Notes: generated by a model from the sequence alone, not told the origin. A stretch of DNA of 64,000 nucleotides from Ancylobacter sp. TS-1 (GCF_009223885.1 NZ_CP045144.1:1612001-1676000); one strand, 5' to 3'. Counted from the stretch's first letter, positions 46,216 through 55,767 are shown. Program-made: numbers and translations.

Positions 46216-46230
46216 CTTTGGGAGGAATAG

Positions 46231-47610
46231 ATGGCCTCGCATCTGAGGGCGTCGCCCATGAGCGACGTCGATTCCGCGCGTCATGCGCGCCGCGCCGTTA
46301 TCGCCTCGACCGTCGGCACGATGATCGAATGGTACGATTTCTATCTCTACGGCCTCGTCGCCGCGCTGGTATTCGGAAAGCTCTTCTTCCCGATGCAGGA
46401 CCCCTATGCGGCGACGCTGCTGGCCTTTTCCACCTTCTTCCTCGGCTTCGCCGCCCGGCCGCTCGGGGCGATCATCTTCGGCCATTTCGGCGACCGTATC
46501 GGCCGCAAGGGCACGCTGGTGGCCACGCTGCTTCTGATGGGCGTCAGCACGGTCCTCATCGGGCTGGTGCCGACCTATGACCAGATCGGCATCTGGGGCG
46601 CCGTGGCGCTGACCGTGCTGCGCATGCTGCAGGGCATCGGCGTCGGCGGCGAATGGGGCGGCGCCATCGCGGTGGCGACCGAATGGTCGAAGTTCAACAA
46701 GCGGCGCGGACTTGCAGCCTCCTGGCCGCAATTCGGCTCGCCTCTCGGCATGCTGCTCGCCGTGGCGGCGCTCACCGTCACCTCCTGGGTCGGCACGCCG
46801 GAATGGTTCGAGAGCATCGGCTGGCGCATTCCCTTCCTGATCAGCGCGCTCCTCATCGTCGTGGGCCTGTATATCCGCCTCGGCGTGCTGGAAACGCCGG
46901 TCTTCCAGCAGATGCAGGAGAAGAAGCAGATCGCCCGAACGCCGGTGATCGACGCGGTGCGCGGCTACTGGCGGCAGATCCTGCTCACCTGCCTGATCCG
47001 CACCGGGCAGCAGGCGCCCTTCGTGCTGTTCACCACCTTCCTGCTGTCCTACGGCACGAAGAATCTCGGGCTGGAACGGTCGTTCCTGTTCAACTGCGTG
47101 CTGGCGGCGGCGGCGCTTTCGCTCTTCACCACGCCGTTCTTCGGCTATCTCTCCGACCGGATCGGCCGCAAGCGGATGTACCTGATCGGCGCCTTCACAA
47201 TGATGGCGTTCGCCTTCCCGTACTTCTGGATGCTGGATACGCGCATTCCCTTCCTCATCGTGATGGCGATCCTGCTGTCCCTGCCGATCCACGACATGCA
47301 GTACGCCCCGCAGGCCGCCTTCATCGCCGAAAGCTTCCCGCCGAGCGTGCGTTATTCGGGCTCGTCGATCGGCTACCAGCTTGCCTCGATCACCTCGGGC
47401 GGACCCGCGCCGATGATCGCCGCCTTCCTGCTGCACACCTACGGCACCTCGACGGCGATCAGTACCTACATCGCGGTCATCGCCGCGATCAGCTTCATAT
47501 CGGCGCTGTTCCTGCGCGACCGCTCGCAGGACGACTACGCCACCAACGAGGGCTGGGTGCGCGAAGACGGCGCGCCGGTCATCGCCCGCGTTGCCTCGCC
47601 CTCCACCTGA
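46231..47610 (+). CDS. MFS transporter, metabolite:H+ symporter (MHS) type
   Basis: 459 aa. GTMIEWYDFYLYGLVAALVFGKLFFP (about 30-55) is the signature of the MHS group (shikimate, citrate, proline/betaine importers). Motif A is FGDRIGRKGTL and the second copy is LSDRIGRKRMYL. GGGAGGA precedes this ATG; an internal Met (SDVDSARHAR) nine codons on is possible. Probable importer of the organic acid used by the monooxygenase module. Confidence 0.92.
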   Translation: MASHLRASPMSDVDSARHARRAVIASTVGTMIEWYDFYLYGLVAALVFGKLFFPMQDPYAATLLAFSTFFLGFAARPLGAIIFGHFGDRIGRKGTLVATLLLMGVSTVLIGLVPTYDQIGIWGAVALTVLRMLQGIGVGGEWGGAIAVATEWSKFNKRRGLAASWPQFGSPLGMLLAVAALTVTSWVGTPEWFESIGWRIPFLISALLIVVGLYIRLGVLETPVFQQMQEKKQIARTPVIDAVRGYWRQILLTCLIRTGQQAPFVLFTTFLLSYGTKNLGLERSFLFNCVLAAAALSLFTTPFFGYLSDRIGRKRMYLIGAFTMMAFAFPYFWMLDTRIPFLIVMAILLSLPIHDMQYAPQAAFIAESFPPSVRYSGSSIGYQLASITSGGPAPMIAAFLLHTYGTSTAISTYIAVIAAISFISALFLRDRSQDDYATNEGWVREDGAPVIARVASPST

Positions 47611-47628
47611 TCCTGGACGGAGGCCTTC

Positions 47629-47665
47629 GGCCGGGGAGCGGACCTGTTCGCACCCCGGCCTTTTT
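47629..47665 (+). terminator. rho-independent terminator after the MFS gene
   Basis: 8-bp stem GGCCGGGG / CCCCGGCC with a 16-nt loop, then five T. 18 nt after the stop codon, so the monooxygenase operon downstream must have its own promoter. Confidence 0.82.
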
Positions 47666-47702
47666 CTTCAGGTCAAGGCATCGAATATATCGAATAAATC
47701 AC

Positions 47703-47724
47703 ATCGAAAACTATCGTTTTCAAT
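47703..47724. promoter_or_regulatory. LysR operator candidate, copy 2
   Basis: Matches copy 1 at 19 of 22 positions. Contains a perfect GAAAAC-TATC-GTTTTC dyad (47706-47721). Two further ATCGAAT repeats lie just upstream (47680 and 47689). It is 107 nt before the monooxygenase ATG. The whole region is strikingly AT-rich for this genome. Confidence 0.75.
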
Positions 47725-47830
47725 CGATTTACTCGCACTCTATCGTTCCATTGTGCAATTGCCGCTGAGAACTTCTTTCCCGGCAACCGCTCATCGGACC
47801 CGACACACAATCAGAATGGGAGAGAGACGC

Positions 47831-48997
47831 ATGTTGGACACGATGTCGGACAACGGCTCCCGACTTTCGCCGATCGAGGCCGCCAAGCTCCAGCCCCTCA
47901 TGCTCGGGCTGTTCCTGCCGATCCAGTCGGGCGCGTGGAGCCCGTCCACCGCGCCGCGCGGCACCTCGTGGACCTTCGACTACAATGCGCGCTGCACCGT
48001 CATGGCCGAGAAGCTCGGCTTCGATCTCGTCTTCGGCCTCGCCCAGTGGATGGGCAAGGGCGGCTATGGCGGCGAGATGAAGTTCCGCGAGATGGCGACC
48101 GACCCGCTGCTGATCACCGCCGGCCTCGCCGCGCTGACGAAGCGGATCCTCCTCGTCTCCACCGTGCACATTCTCTATGGCTGGCACCCGCTGCATCTGG
48201 CGAAGTTCGGCGCCACGCTGTCGGAAATGAGCGGCGGCCGCTGGGGCCTCAACATGGTCACCGGCTACAAGCGCAGCGAATTTGAGATGTTCGGTCTCGA
48301 ACCGATCGAGCACGACCACCGCTATGTCATGGCCGACGAGTTCGTCACCATGATGAAGCGCCTCTGGTCGGAGGACGAGAACCTCACCATCGACGGCCGG
48401 TTCTGGAAGACCAGGGGGGCCTTCGTCGCGCCCAAGCCGGTCGGCAACAAATGCCTTCTGGTCAACGCCTCGTCCTCGGGTGCCGGCCTTGCCTATGCCG
48501 TCAAGCATTCCGACCTGATCTTCGTGACCAGCCCGGCCGGCGCCAATCTGGACCGCGCCTGCGAAGCGCTGCCGACCCACAACGCCGCGATCAAGGCTTC
48601 TGCCGCCGAGCAGGGGCGCGACGTGCGCACCATCATCAATCCGCATGTCATCTGCCGCGAGACCGAAGCGGAAGCCTGGGCGCAGTACGACGCCATCCTC
48701 CGGCATCAGGACCCGGTCGCGGCGGAAAACTTCTACCGGACCTTCGTCGGCGGCGACCAGACCTCGTGGAAGGCGGCGACGCGGGAGCAATGGACCATTG
48801 GCGGCAATGTCCACATTGTCGGCACGCCCGCCCAGGTGGTCGAGGGCTTCCAGCGGCTGAAGCTGGCCGGCTGCGACGGCGTCCAGGTCAATTTCTACGA
48901 CTTCCTCCCCGATCTCGAATTCTTCGGCGCGCGCGTGCTGCCGCTGATGCGCGAGGCCGGGCTTCGCCTCGATCATCCGCTCGCGGCTGCCGCCTGA
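47831..48997 (+). CDS. LLM-class flavin-dependent monooxygenase (RutA/SfnG-like)
   Basis: 388 aa, bacterial luciferase-like fold. TSWTFDYNARCTVMAEKLGFDLVFGLAQW, the conserved MSGGRWGLNMVTGYKRSEFEMFG (about 135-158) and EHDHRYVMADEF match the RutA (uracil amide) and SfnG (dimethylsulfone) subgroup. The C-terminus NFYDFLPDLEFFGARVLPLMREAG resembles RutA. It needs reduced flavin from the reductase gene that follows. The true substrate is unknown; the subgroup cleaves C-N, C-S or similar bonds. GAGAG precedes the ATG. Confidence 0.88.
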   Translation: MLDTMSDNGSRLSPIEAAKLQPLMLGLFLPIQSGAWSPSTAPRGTSWTFDYNARCTVMAEKLGFDLVFGLAQWMGKGGYGGEMKFREMATDPLLITAGLAALTKRILLVSTVHILYGWHPLHLAKFGATLSEMSGGRWGLNMVTGYKRSEFEMFGLEPIEHDHRYVMADEFVTMMKRLWSEDENLTIDGRFWKTRGAFVAPKPVGNKCLLVNASSSGAGLAYAVKHSDLIFVTSPAGANLDRACEALPTHNAAIKASAAEQGRDVRTIINPHVICRETEAEAWAQYDAILRHQDPVAAENFYRTFVGGDQTSWKAATREQWTIGGNVHIVGTPAQVVEGFQRLKLAGCDGVQVNFYDFLPDLEFFGARVLPLMREAGLRLDHPLAAAA

Positions 48998-49023
48998 GCG
49001 CATCGAACTCCCGGAGGCCAACC

Positions 49024-49536
49024 ATGTCGGATCCCCTCACCACGCCGGCCCTCTCGTCGGGCGAACTGCGTGCCTTCGCCGGCCATTTCCCCACCGGCGT
49101 CGCCGTCGTCACCACCGCCCATCCCGACGGCCCGCTCCACGGCGTCACCATCAACGCGGTGACCTCGCTGTCGCTCGACCCGCCGCTGTTCCTGATCTGC
49201 CTCGACCATCGCTCCAACACGCTGGGGGCGCTCGTCGCCAGCGGCCATTTCGGACTGCACTTCCTCGCCCGCGAGCAGACGGAAATCTCGCGCCTGTTCG
49301 CCTCCAAGCAGGAGGACAAGTTCGCCGGCATCGCCCATCGGCCCGGGCGCCGGGGCAGCCCGCTGATCGCGGGCGTCGTCGCCGCTGCCGAATGTTCCGT
49401 CTCGGAGATCTGCCCCGGTGGCGACCACACCATCATCATCGGCGCCGTCGACCATGTGCATGTCTTCGGCGGCGAACCGCTGCTCTATCATCGCGGCACC
49501 TATGCCGCGCTGGAACGTGAAAGGATGGTCGCGTGA
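49024..49536 (+). CDS. flavin reductase (RutF/HpaC family)
   Basis: 170 aa. Motifs AFAGHFPTGVAVVTT (about 15-29), GVTINAVTSLSLDPPLFLICLDHRSNT (about 39-65) and GDHTIIIGAVDHVHV bind FMN/FAD and NADH as in RutF. GGAGG precedes the ATG. It supplies reduced flavin to the monooxygenase 26 nt upstream. Its stop overlaps the CoA-transferase GTG (GTGA). Confidence 0.92.
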   Translation: MSDPLTTPALSSGELRAFAGHFPTGVAVVTTAHPDGPLHGVTINAVTSLSLDPPLFLICLDHRSNTLGALVASGHFGLHFLAREQTEISRLFASKQEDKFAGIAHRPGRRGSPLIAGVVAAAECSVSEICPGGDHTIIIGAVDHVHVFGGEPLLYHRGTYAALERERMVA

Positions 49537-50738
49537 ACAACCCCGAATCTACGCCGGCAAAGCCGCTCGCCGGGCTGCGCGTGCTCGAATTCGCGCAGAT
49601 CGCGGCCGGCCCCTTCACCGGCTGCCTGCTCGCGGACCTCGGCGCCGACGTGGTCAAGGTCGAACGCCCGGATGGTGGCGACGGGATGCGCGGCTGGCCG
49701 CCGCTGCATCCGGGAGCGGACGAACCCGGACCGTCGTTCAGCGGCAATTTCTCCTCGCTCAACCGCAACAAGCGCTCGGTCGCGCTCGACATCAAGAACC
49801 GGGCCGATGTCGAGCGCCTGTACGAACTGGTCGAGAATGCCGACGTCTTCGTCGAGAACTTCCGACCCGGCGCGCTCGCCCGCTCCGGCCTCGCCTATGA
49901 GGACCTGAAGGCCCGCAATCCCCGCCTCGTTTACTGCTCCATCACCGGCTACGGCCAGAACGGGCCTTATGCGCAGAAGGGCGCCTTCGACGTCACCGTG
50001 CAGGCGATGAGCGGCGTGATGAGCGTGACCGGCGAGCCCGACGGGCCCCCGGTGAAATGCGGCGTGCCGGTCGGCGATTTCGTCACCGGGCTCTATGCTG
50101 CCTATGTCATCCTCGCCGCCGTCATGCGCGCGCGCGCCACTGGCGAGGGGGCGCATATCGACTGCTCGATCCTCGGCGCGCTGCTCGGCATCTCGGCGCT
50201 GCAGACGAGCGAGTATTTCGGCACCGGCCAGGCCCCGCGCCGGCTCGGCTCGGCGCATCCGCGCAACGCGCCCTATGCCGGCTTCGACGCCGCCGACAAG
50301 CCCTTCACCATCGCGGCCGGCAACGACAAGCTCTGGCGCGACACCTGCGCCATTGTCGGGCGTCCCGACCTGCCCGACGATCCCCGCTTCGCCACCCAGT
50401 CGCTGCGCGCCGCGAACCAGGCCGCGCTGACCGCCATACTCCAGCCGATCTTCGCGACGCGCCCGGCGCAGGAATGGCTCGCCGCCTTCGACGCCAAGGG
50501 CGTTCCCTGCGCACCGATCAACGACTTCGCGGACATTCTCGCCGACCCGCATGTGCGCGAGATGGGCTGGGTGCAGCCCATGACGATGCCGAACGGCGCG
50601 ACGGCGGAGACGGTGGGGTTCCCCGTCGCCTTCACCGGCTATTCCTTCGAGATCGAGCGCCGCCCGCCCGAGCTTGGCGAGCACGACGAGGAGGTCTACC
50701 GGGAATGGTGCCAGCATCGCCGGATGAGGGCCGTGTGA
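49533..50738 (+). CDS. CaiB/BaiF-family CoA-transferase
   Basis: 401 aa with a GTG start inside the reductase stop. GLRVLEFAQIAAGPFTGCLLADLGADVVKVERPDGGD is the N-terminal family block. The VGDFVTGLYAAYV motif (about 180-192) carries the probable nucleophilic Asp. Moves CoA between carboxylic acids, so it would activate the acid produced by the monooxygenase or its precursor. The family call is firm; substrates unknown. Confidence 0.93.
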   Translation: MNNPESTPAKPLAGLRVLEFAQIAAGPFTGCLLADLGADVVKVERPDGGDGMRGWPPLHPGADEPGPSFSGNFSSLNRNKRSVALDIKNRADVERLYELVENADVFVENFRPGALARSGLAYEDLKARNPRLVYCSITGYGQNGPYAQKGAFDVTVQAMSGVMSVTGEPDGPPVKCGVPVGDFVTGLYAAYVILAAVMRARATGEGAHIDCSILGALLGISALQTSEYFGTGQAPRRLGSAHPRNAPYAGFDAADKPFTIAAGNDKLWRDTCAIVGRPDLPDDPRFATQSLRAANQAALTAILQPIFATRPAQEWLAAFDAKGVPCAPINDFADILADPHVREMGWVQPMTMPNGATAETVGFPVAFTGYSFEIERRPPELGEHDEEVYREWCQHRRMRAV

Positions 50739-51451
50739 TGAGCACAGCCGATGCACCTGACGGGCTGCGCCTGATCACCCTGTCCCGGCCGGAGAAGGCG
50801 AATGCGCTCGATCCGGCCAGCGTCGCCGCGCTCTCCGCCGGCGTCGCCGCTGCCGCCGCCGAAGGCTCGCCCTTCGCTTTCCGCGCCGAGGGGCGGGTGT
50901 TCTGCGGCGGCTTCGATTTCACCGGCGTCGAGACGCAGAGCGCGGGCGACCTGCTGTTGCGCTTCGCCCATATCGAGATGCTGCTGCAGGCCGTCAGCAC
51001 CGCGCCGGCGGTCTCGTTCGCCCTGGTCGACGGCGCCGCCTTCGGTGCCGGCGCCGATCTCGTCGCCGCCTGCACCTACCGGCTCGGCACGGCGAAGGCG
51101 AAGTTCCGCTTTCCCGGCTTCCGCTTCGGCGTCGCGCTCGGCACGCGCCGTCTGGCGGCGCTGGTCGGCGCCGACATGGCGCGCGCGATCCTGCTGGAGA
51201 ACCGCACCCTCGACGCGTCGGAGGCCCTGCGGGTCGGCCTGCTCACCCATCTCGTCGATGAGGGGGAGTTGTCCGCCACGGCCGGGCGGCTGCTCGCCGC
51301 GCATGAGGGCCTGCCGCCCGCCGCCGCCGCGCGCATCCTCCGGCTGACCGGCACCGACACCGGCGACGCCGATCTCGCCGAGATGGTGCGCTCGCTTGCC
51401 CCCGCCGGGCTGCACGAACGGATCGCGCGCTATCGCGGACAGCACGTGTAG
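50738..51451 (+). CDS. enoyl-CoA hydratase/isomerase family protein
   Basis: 237 aa, crotonase superfamily, shorter than the typical ~260. The N-terminal LITLSRPEKANALDPASVAAL is typical. The oxyanion-hole segment reads FRAEGRVFCGGFDFTG, and the second is DGAAFGAGADLVAACTYRLGTAKAKFRFPGFRFGVALG. ATG overlaps the stop of the CoA-transferase gene. The reading frame continues with coding-like codons for 23 residues after the TAG. Probably hydrates or isomerises an unsaturated CoA ester. Confidence 0.87.
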   Translation: MSTADAPDGLRLITLSRPEKANALDPASVAALSAGVAAAAAEGSPFAFRAEGRVFCGGFDFTGVETQSAGDLLLRFAHIEMLLQAVSTAPAVSFALVDGAAFGAGADLVAACTYRLGTAKAKFRFPGFRFGVALGTRRLAALVGADMARAILLENRTLDASEALRVGLLTHLVDEGELSATAGRLLAAHEGLPPAAAARILRLTGTDTGDADLAEMVRSLAPAGLHERIARYRGQHV

Positions 51452-51523
51452 AACGCCTTCGCGGCGCGCGAGGGCCGGCAGCTCGGCTATATCGAGGCGG
51501 CCGCCCTCGCGCGATTGCAGTGA
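51452..51523 (+). other. coding-like in-frame extension after the crotonase TAG
   Basis: After TAG the same frame reads NAFAAREGRQLGYIEAAALA and RLQ and then TGA, with high third-position GC. It would bring the crotonase to about 261 aa, the family norm. It may be a former C-terminus cut by a nonsense mutation, a readthrough tail, or chance. The ending ERIARYRGQHV before TAG also looks natural. Confidence 0.35.
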
Positions 51524-51563
51524 CGCCTGTCCGCCGCAGGCGCCCCGGCTGGAACGACGACGT

Positions 51564-52399
51564 TCACCGGGCGAGGCGGGCGGCGTGCCAGGCGATGTGG
51601 TCGGCCATGAAGGTCGAGATGAAGAAGTAGGAATGGTCGTAGCCCTCGCGCAGATTGAGCGTGAGGGGGATGCCGGCGGCGTCGCAGACGTCGGCCAGAA
51701 GCTGCGGCCGCAGGCCGGTCTCCAGGAACGGATCGGCCGAGCCCTGATCGACCAGGAATTCCGGAAAGCGCCGTCCATCCTCGATCAGCGCCACCGCGTC
51801 ATAGGCGCGCCAGCCTTGCGGATCGGCGCCGAGATATTTCTCCAGCGCCGGCCGGGACCAATCCGCCGTGCTTGGCTGGACGATCGGCGCGAAGGCCGAG
51901 CAGCTGCCGAAGCGGTCGGGATGCTTCAGCGCGATGGTCAGCGCGCCATGCCCGCCCATGGAGTGCCCGAAAATGCCCTGCCGGCTCATGTCGGCCGGGA
52001 ATTCGGCGGCGACCAGCGCGGCAAGTTCCTCGACGATGTAGGAATACATCCGGTAATGCGCGGCGTAGGGCTCCCGTGTCGCATCGAGGTAGAAGCCGGC
52101 GCCGGAGCCGAACTGCCAATTGTCGGGCTCGTCCGGCACATGGGCCCCGCGCGGGCTGGTGTCCGGCGTGACGACGATGACGCCATGCGCCGCCGCGGCC
52201 GCCCGGTACTCGCCCTTCTCCATCACATTGGCATGGCTGCAGGTGAGCCCGGACAGATACCACAGCACCGGAACCGGGCCGTTCGCGGCCTGCGGCGGCA
52301 CGAAGACGGCGAAGGTCATCGGCGTCCCCGTCGAATTCGAGTCGTGCCGATAGACGCCCTGAACGCCGCCATGCGACTTCGCGCGCGAGATCGTTTCCA

Positions 52400-52400
<1 letters not shown>
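51564..52400 (-). CDS. fghA: S-formylglutathione hydrolase
   Basis: 278 aa esterase D-type hydrolase that cleaves S-formylglutathione to formate and glutathione. The nucleophile is in FGHSMGGHGALTIALKHPDRF (about 145-165), the Asp in DQGSADPFLETGL and the His in YDHSYFFIST. The N-terminus SHGGVQGVYRHDS and LSGLTCSHANVMEKGEYRAAA match the family. The ATG overlaps the adhC stop by one base. Confidence 0.95.
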
Positions 52401-53527
<1,127 letters not shown>

Positions 53528-53557
53528 CGGATGTTCCCTGTTCTGATCGAATGGCGG

Positions 53558-53839
53558 CTATTTCAGATAGGTGCGAAGGATCTTCACGATCGCGTCGAGA
53601 TCGTCCGCGGCGGGCGGTGCGCCGGCCGCTTGCGCGTCTGGCCCGAAGGTCTCGCGCAGATGGGCGTCGAGCACCTCGGCCATCAGCCCGCCGGCGGCGC
53701 CGCGCAGCGCGGAAATCTGCTGCAGCAGCACGCCGCATGCGGCCTCCGCCTCGATCGCGCGCTCCAGCGCCTCGGCCTGGCCCCGGATGCGGCGCAGCCG
53801 CGTCAAGGCGCGCTTCTTGTCGTCCGGCGAATGGGGCAT
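53558..53839 (-). CDS. frmR: FrmR-type formaldehyde-responsive repressor
   Basis: 93 aa, CsoR/RcnR fold. It begins MPHSPDDKKRALTRLRRIRGQAEALERAIEAEAAC: Pro2 and Cys35, the two residues that formaldehyde cross-links in FrmR, are both present, and the helix GAAGGLMAEVLDAHLRETF supplies the conserved His. It represses until formaldehyde binds. First gene of the operon, 30 nt before adhC. A dyad 49-64 nt upstream is the likely operator. Confidence 0.92.
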   Translation of the reverse strand: MPHSPDDKKRALTRLRRIRGQAEALERAIEAEAACGVLLQQISALRGAAGGLMAEVLDAHLRETFGPDAQAAGAPPAADDLDAIVKILRTYLK

Positions 53840-54200
53840 CAGGACACCACGGCGCCACGCATGCGGGCACGTTTGAACCGCTTCAATATACTGGAGGGAG
53901 TATGTGCGCAAGTGGCGGCCGGCTGCTACCGGCGATCCGGTGGGAACGATGGGTCCCCCGACCTCGACCCGCCGGGGCGTTGGCACCAACGAAAATGGTC
54001 CGCGCGAATTGGTCGACGACGAGGGCCGGATGACCGATGCGCCTCGCATCCAAAAGCGACGGCCGAAATGCCTGTCGGCTTTTCGTTCAAAGCGCCCGGA
54101 AGCTCACCATGGCTCGCGCGAGCATGGAAGCGCATGTTCGGTATATTTTCCGTACGTTTGATTTTCTTGCGACCAGCCAGGGGCTACCCCCTGAAATTGC
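53840..54200. other. 361-nt intergenic region between frmR and tRNA-Glu
   Basis: No convincing gene. It holds the FrmR operator dyad near the left end. A CAGGGG-CTAC-CCCCTG-like inverted repeat lies close to the tRNA 3' end but lacks a T run. Otherwise nothing I can support. Confidence 0.5.
53888..53903. promoter_or_regulatory. FrmR operator candidate
   Basis: Dyad ATACT-GGAGGG-AGTAT in the frmR promoter region. CsoR/FrmR proteins bind dyads with a G/C tract between A/T arms, which fits. Confidence 0.7.
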
Positions 54201-54275
54201 TGGCGCGCCCACGGGGAATCGAACCCCGGTTTTCGCCGTGAGAGGGCGACGTCCTGACCGCTAGACGATGGGCGC
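54201..54275 (-). tRNA. tRNA-Glu (anticodon CUC)
   Basis: 75-nt cloverleaf on the minus strand. Acceptor GCGCCCA pairs with TGGGCGC, followed by G and an encoded CCA. Anticodon stem CGCC/GGCG with loop CTCTCAC gives anticodon CUC (codon GAG). T arm GGGG-TTCGATT-CCCC. D-arm region TCTAGCGGTCAGGA as in tRNA-Glu. Confidence 0.95.
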
Positions 54276-54383
54276 ATCTAGGCAGGCCGGTCTCTTAGAG
54301 CCATTCGGCAGCCGGATCAAGGGCGCGGGAGCGGGAGCGGTGGATTTTCCCCACACTCGCCGGCCCGGCGCCGGCCGGCGGCC

Positions 54384-54725
54384 TCACGGCTCGCTGGCGA
54401 AGCCGAGCGTGCCGCGCGGGGCGCGGGTGGCAAGGTCGAAGAACCGGGTCTCGACCCGCCCGTCGCGCTCCAGCGTCACCGCGATCAGCTCGCCCGAGAT
54501 CACCGCCGAGCGGACCATGGACCCCTTCGGCAACTGGATCGTGCCGGCTATATCGGCCGGCGCGCTTTTCCTGCCGCTCATGAGCTTGTATCCGATAGCC
54601 CCGAAGACGGCGAGAAAGCCGAGCGCCATGATCAGGCCGGAGAACAGGGCGAAGCGGCGCAGCTTGCGCAGCACCCGCTCCTGTGCCGGATCGAGCTTGT
54701 CGTCGTCTGTATCTGGAGAAGTCAT
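54384..54725 (-). CDS. small single-span membrane protein, 113 aa
   Basis: Starts MTSPDTDDDKLDPAQERVLRKL; one hydrophobic helix near 27-50 (FALFSGLIMALGFLAVFGAIGYKLM), then a soluble part with VRSAVISGELIAVTLERDGRVETRFFDLATRAPRGTLGF that looks beta-rich. Family resembles rhizobial proteins of unknown function next to the pseudouridine synthase gene; I recall such pairs but cannot name the family. The start codon overlaps, on the opposite strand, the start codon of the synthase gene (shared CATG). Confidence 0.78.
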   Translation of the reverse strand: MTSPDTDDDKLDPAQERVLRKLRRFALFSGLIMALGFLAVFGAIGYKLMSGRKSAPADIAGTIQLPKGSMVRSAVISGELIAVTLERDGRVETRFFDLATRAPRGTLGFASEP

Positions 54726-55767
54726 GCCGGCACCGGACGAAGTGAATGAGGATCTGGACGAGCTCGCGCCGGAGGCGGCGCTGCGCGTCGATATCACCGC
54801 CGGGCCCGAGGATGAAGGGCTTCGGCTCGACCGCGTGCTGGCGCGCCACCTCCCCGCGCTCAGCCGCACGCGCCTGCAGGCGCTGATCGCCGAGGGCAAG
54901 GTGAGCCGCGACGGACATCCCGTCGCCGGCGGCTCGTCGAAGGTCAGCCCCGGCGATCGTTTCACGGTCGAGGTTCCCGCCCCCGAGGACGCCACGCCGG
55001 AGCCGCAGGACATACCGCTCGTCATCGTCTACGAGGATGACGACCTCGTGGTCGTCGACAAGCCGGCCGGGCTGGTCGTCCACCCCGCGCCGGGCAATCC
55101 CGACGGCACGCTGGTCAACGCCCTGCTCTTCCATTGCGGGGCTAGCCTGTCCGGCATAGGCGGGGTTCGCCGGCCGGGCATCGTGCACCGGCTGGACAAG
55201 GACACGTCCGGCCTCCTCGTGGTGGCGAAGAACGACCGCGCCCACAAGAGGCTGGCGGCGCAGTTCGCCGACCATGGCCGCACCGGCCCGCTCGAGCGGG
55301 CCTATCTCGCCTTCGTCTGGGGCGTTTCGGACCTACCGAGCGGCACGGTCGACGCCCCCCTCGCCCGCCACCCGGTCTCGCGCGAGCGCATCGCCGTGCG
55401 CGCCGGCGGGCGCTACGCCATCACCCACTGGCAGAAGCTAGAGGCCTATGAGGACACGCAGGGCCGCCCGGTCGCCGCGCTGGTGGAATGCCAGCTGGAG
55501 ACCGGCCGCACCCACCAGATCCGCGTGCACATGGCCCATATCGGCCACCCACTGCTCGGCGACACGGTCTATGGCGTCGGTCAGCGCACCCGCGTCAGCC
55601 GGCTCGGCGAGGCCGCCGTGCACGAGCTGGGCACACTGGGCCGGCAGGCGCTGCATGCCGCCCGCCTCGGCTTCGAGCATCCCGCGACCGGCGAGTTCAT
55701 GCTGTTCGAAAGCGAACTTCCAGCCGATCTCGCCCGTCTTCAGGCGGCGCTCACAGCCCATGGCTGA
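54724..55767 (+). CDS. rluD: RluA-family 23S rRNA pseudouridine synthase (RluD-like)
   Basis: 347 aa. N-terminal S4 domain (LRLDRVLARHLPALSRTRLQALIAEGKVSRDG, about 32-63). The catalytic Asp is in GIVHRLDKDTSGLLVVAKND (about 151-170). VDKPAGLVVHP precedes it; ETGRTHQIRVHMAHIGHPLLGDTVYG closes the active site. RluD or a close relative; which rRNA position is modified cannot be told. ATG chosen at the junction shared with the divergent membrane-protein gene. Confidence 0.9.
   Translation: MPAPDEVNEDLDELAPEAALRVDITAGPEDEGLRLDRVLARHLPALSRTRLQALIAEGKVSRDGHPVAGGSSKVSPGDRFTVEVPAPEDATPEPQDIPLVIVYEDDDLVVVDKPAGLVVHPAPGNPDGTLVNALLFHCGASLSGIGGVRRPGIVHRLDKDTSGLLVVAKNDRAHKRLAAQFADHGRTGPLERAYLAFVWGVSDLPSGTVDAPLARHPVSRERIAVRAGGRYAITHWQKLEAYEDTQGRPVAALVECQLETGRTHQIRVHMAHIGHPLLGDTVYGVGQRTRVSRLGEAAVHELGTLGRQALHAARLGFEHPATGEFMLFESELPADLARLQAALTAHG

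Noticed and set aside
46033..46230. 65-codon open frame ending with TAG directly before the MFS ATG
   Set aside because: Composition is not like the genome's coding DNA and no ribosome site precedes it; kept only as a remark on the leader.
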